NCBI GenBank assembly: GCA_002762915.1
Contig: PCYF01000043.1
Location: forward strand, 1-13,976
Direction of reading: 5' to 3'
Source: Candidatus Woesearchaeota archaeon CG10_big_fil_rev_8_21_14_0_10_32_9
GTDB taxonomy: Archaea > Nanobdellota > Nanobdellia > Woesearchaeales > 21-14-0-10-32-9
DNA: 13,976 nucleotides
Shown here: one piece after another, positions 13,792 to 13,976 of the stretch
Layout: the number at the start of each line of letters is the position of its first letter
Numbering within the stretch: the stretch's first letter is position 1
Notes under the pieces: model-generated
The model's input: the letters and a program-made list of their open reading frames with translations, nothing else
Databases searched by the model: none
Told to the model about the DNA's origin: nothing
Program-made: the position numbers and the translations under genes

Positions 13792-13804
13792 AACACAATG
13801 TGTT
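13792..13804. repeat. Perfect palindrome AACACA-A-TGTGTT
   Basis: Thirteen bases with perfect dyad symmetry about a single central base, too tight to form an RNA hairpin, so more likely a protein-binding site if functional. It is about 140 bases upstream of the operon TATA box. Confidence 0.3.
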
Positions 13805-13877
13805 CCCTCATTTTTTGACTAATGAACTAGTAAGTAGTAAATAATTGATTGATTTATACAATAATCTTAATCTATCT

Positions 13878-13914
13878 ATAATAATATAAAGAAAAAAACT
13901 TATTATATTATTAT
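13878..13914 (-). terminator. AT-only hairpin with T7 run, probable end of the upstream minus-strand gene
   Basis: The arms ATAATAATATAA (13878-13889) and TTATATTATTAT (13903-13914) pair perfectly over 12 bases. On the minus strand the 13-base loop contains seven T in a row (13892-13898), the kind of tract that ends transcription in archaea. It starts 16 bases after the stop of the partial gene at the window edge. Confidence 0.4.
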
Positions 13915-13929
13915 GTAGATGTAATGCTA

Positions 13930-13976
13930 TCATTTTTTCCTCTTTTTAGGTTTATTCCAGTAAGGAGTCTTACATT
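13930..13976 (-). CDS. C-terminal end of a probable zinc-ribbon protein (partial)
   Basis: The minus strand at the edge reads CKTPYWNKPKKRKK and then TGA (13930-13932). This is like the tail of short archaeal zinc ribbons, where a last CxxC pair is followed by a YWNKP-type sequence and lysines. Only 14 full codons are visible, so the first cysteine of the pair and the rest of the gene are outside the window. It could be chance, but the residue pattern and the terminator-like hairpin just after it favour a real gene. Confidence 0.4.
   Translation of the reverse strand, partial: CKTPYWNKPKKRKK

Larger units (their letters stand above)
13623..13929. other. Intergenic region upstream of the restriction operon
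   Basis: About 300 bases without a convincing gene. From the operon side it holds the TATA box, a repeat cluster (13675-13720), a stretch with more G and C than its surroundings (about 13740-13770, with GGGGGAGAG), a 13-base palindrome (13792-13804) and an AT-rich hairpin (13878-13914). Frames within it are short (17 and 41 codons) and of low complexity. I see no tRNA, box C/D pattern or CRISPR repeat. Confidence 0.6.

Noticed and set aside
13623..13929. CRISPR array or toxin gene next to the RHH protein
   Set aside because: The repeats here are short, mixed and not evenly spaced with unique spacers, and no frame of plausible toxin size is present.
13808..13939. Minus-strand 41-codon frame with a GAGG-like site
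   Set aside because: Its composition is low-complexity (mostly I, L, N, S, Y) and it runs through the AT hairpin. It overlaps the stop of the partial gene and is better explained as noncoding.

Overview
The window looks like chromosomal DNA from an AT-rich archaeon, probably of the small-genome DPANN type (Woesearchaeota/Pacearchaeota-like). The evidence is: a Dph6-type diphthamide synthesis domain (archaea and eukaryotes only), TATA-box promoters placed for leaderless transcripts, GGAG/GAGG ribosome sites inside operons, a LAGLIDADG-type protein, and a tRNA gene interrupted by bulge-helix-bulge introns. The lineage is an inference from style, not from a marker-gene comparison.

Left part (1-5330), housekeeping and small genes. 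A 5'-truncated reading frame carries the end of an asparagine-synthase domain fused to a Dph6-like ATP pyrophosphatase. It is overlapped by a short LAGLIDADG-like gene. Next is a tRNA-Ser(GGA) gene that I read as having two introns (29/30 and 37/38). A small two-helix membrane protein gene lies on the minus strand, back to back with pyrG (CTP synthase), and the two appear to share one AT-rich promoter. After pyrG come an intronless tRNA-Val(TAC) with encoded CCA and a single-pass membrane protein gene whose 5' end looks frameshifted.

Right part (5331-13622), one minus-strand defence operon read from right to left. The order is a 47-residue ribbon-helix-helix protein, hsdM, hsdS, hsdR, a DNA cytosine-5 methyltransferase, and a 619-residue protein joining a MutL/MORC-like GHKL ATPase to a C-terminal PD-(D/E)XK (DUF4263/Shedu-like) nuclease. 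All five junctions overlap by 1-8 bases (TAATG or ATGA type), and most internal starts have a Shine-Dalgarno site. A complete type I restriction-modification system is therefore translationally chained to a second, MORC-like ATPase/nuclease plus m5C methylase module, under one promoter and one candidate autoregulator. This is the most interesting system in the window.

Far right (13623-13976). About 300 bases without a convincing gene hold the operon promoter, a cluster of inverted and direct repeats that could be operators, and an AT-rich hairpin with a T7 run. At the edge is the last part of another minus-strand gene, probably a zinc-ribbon protein tail.
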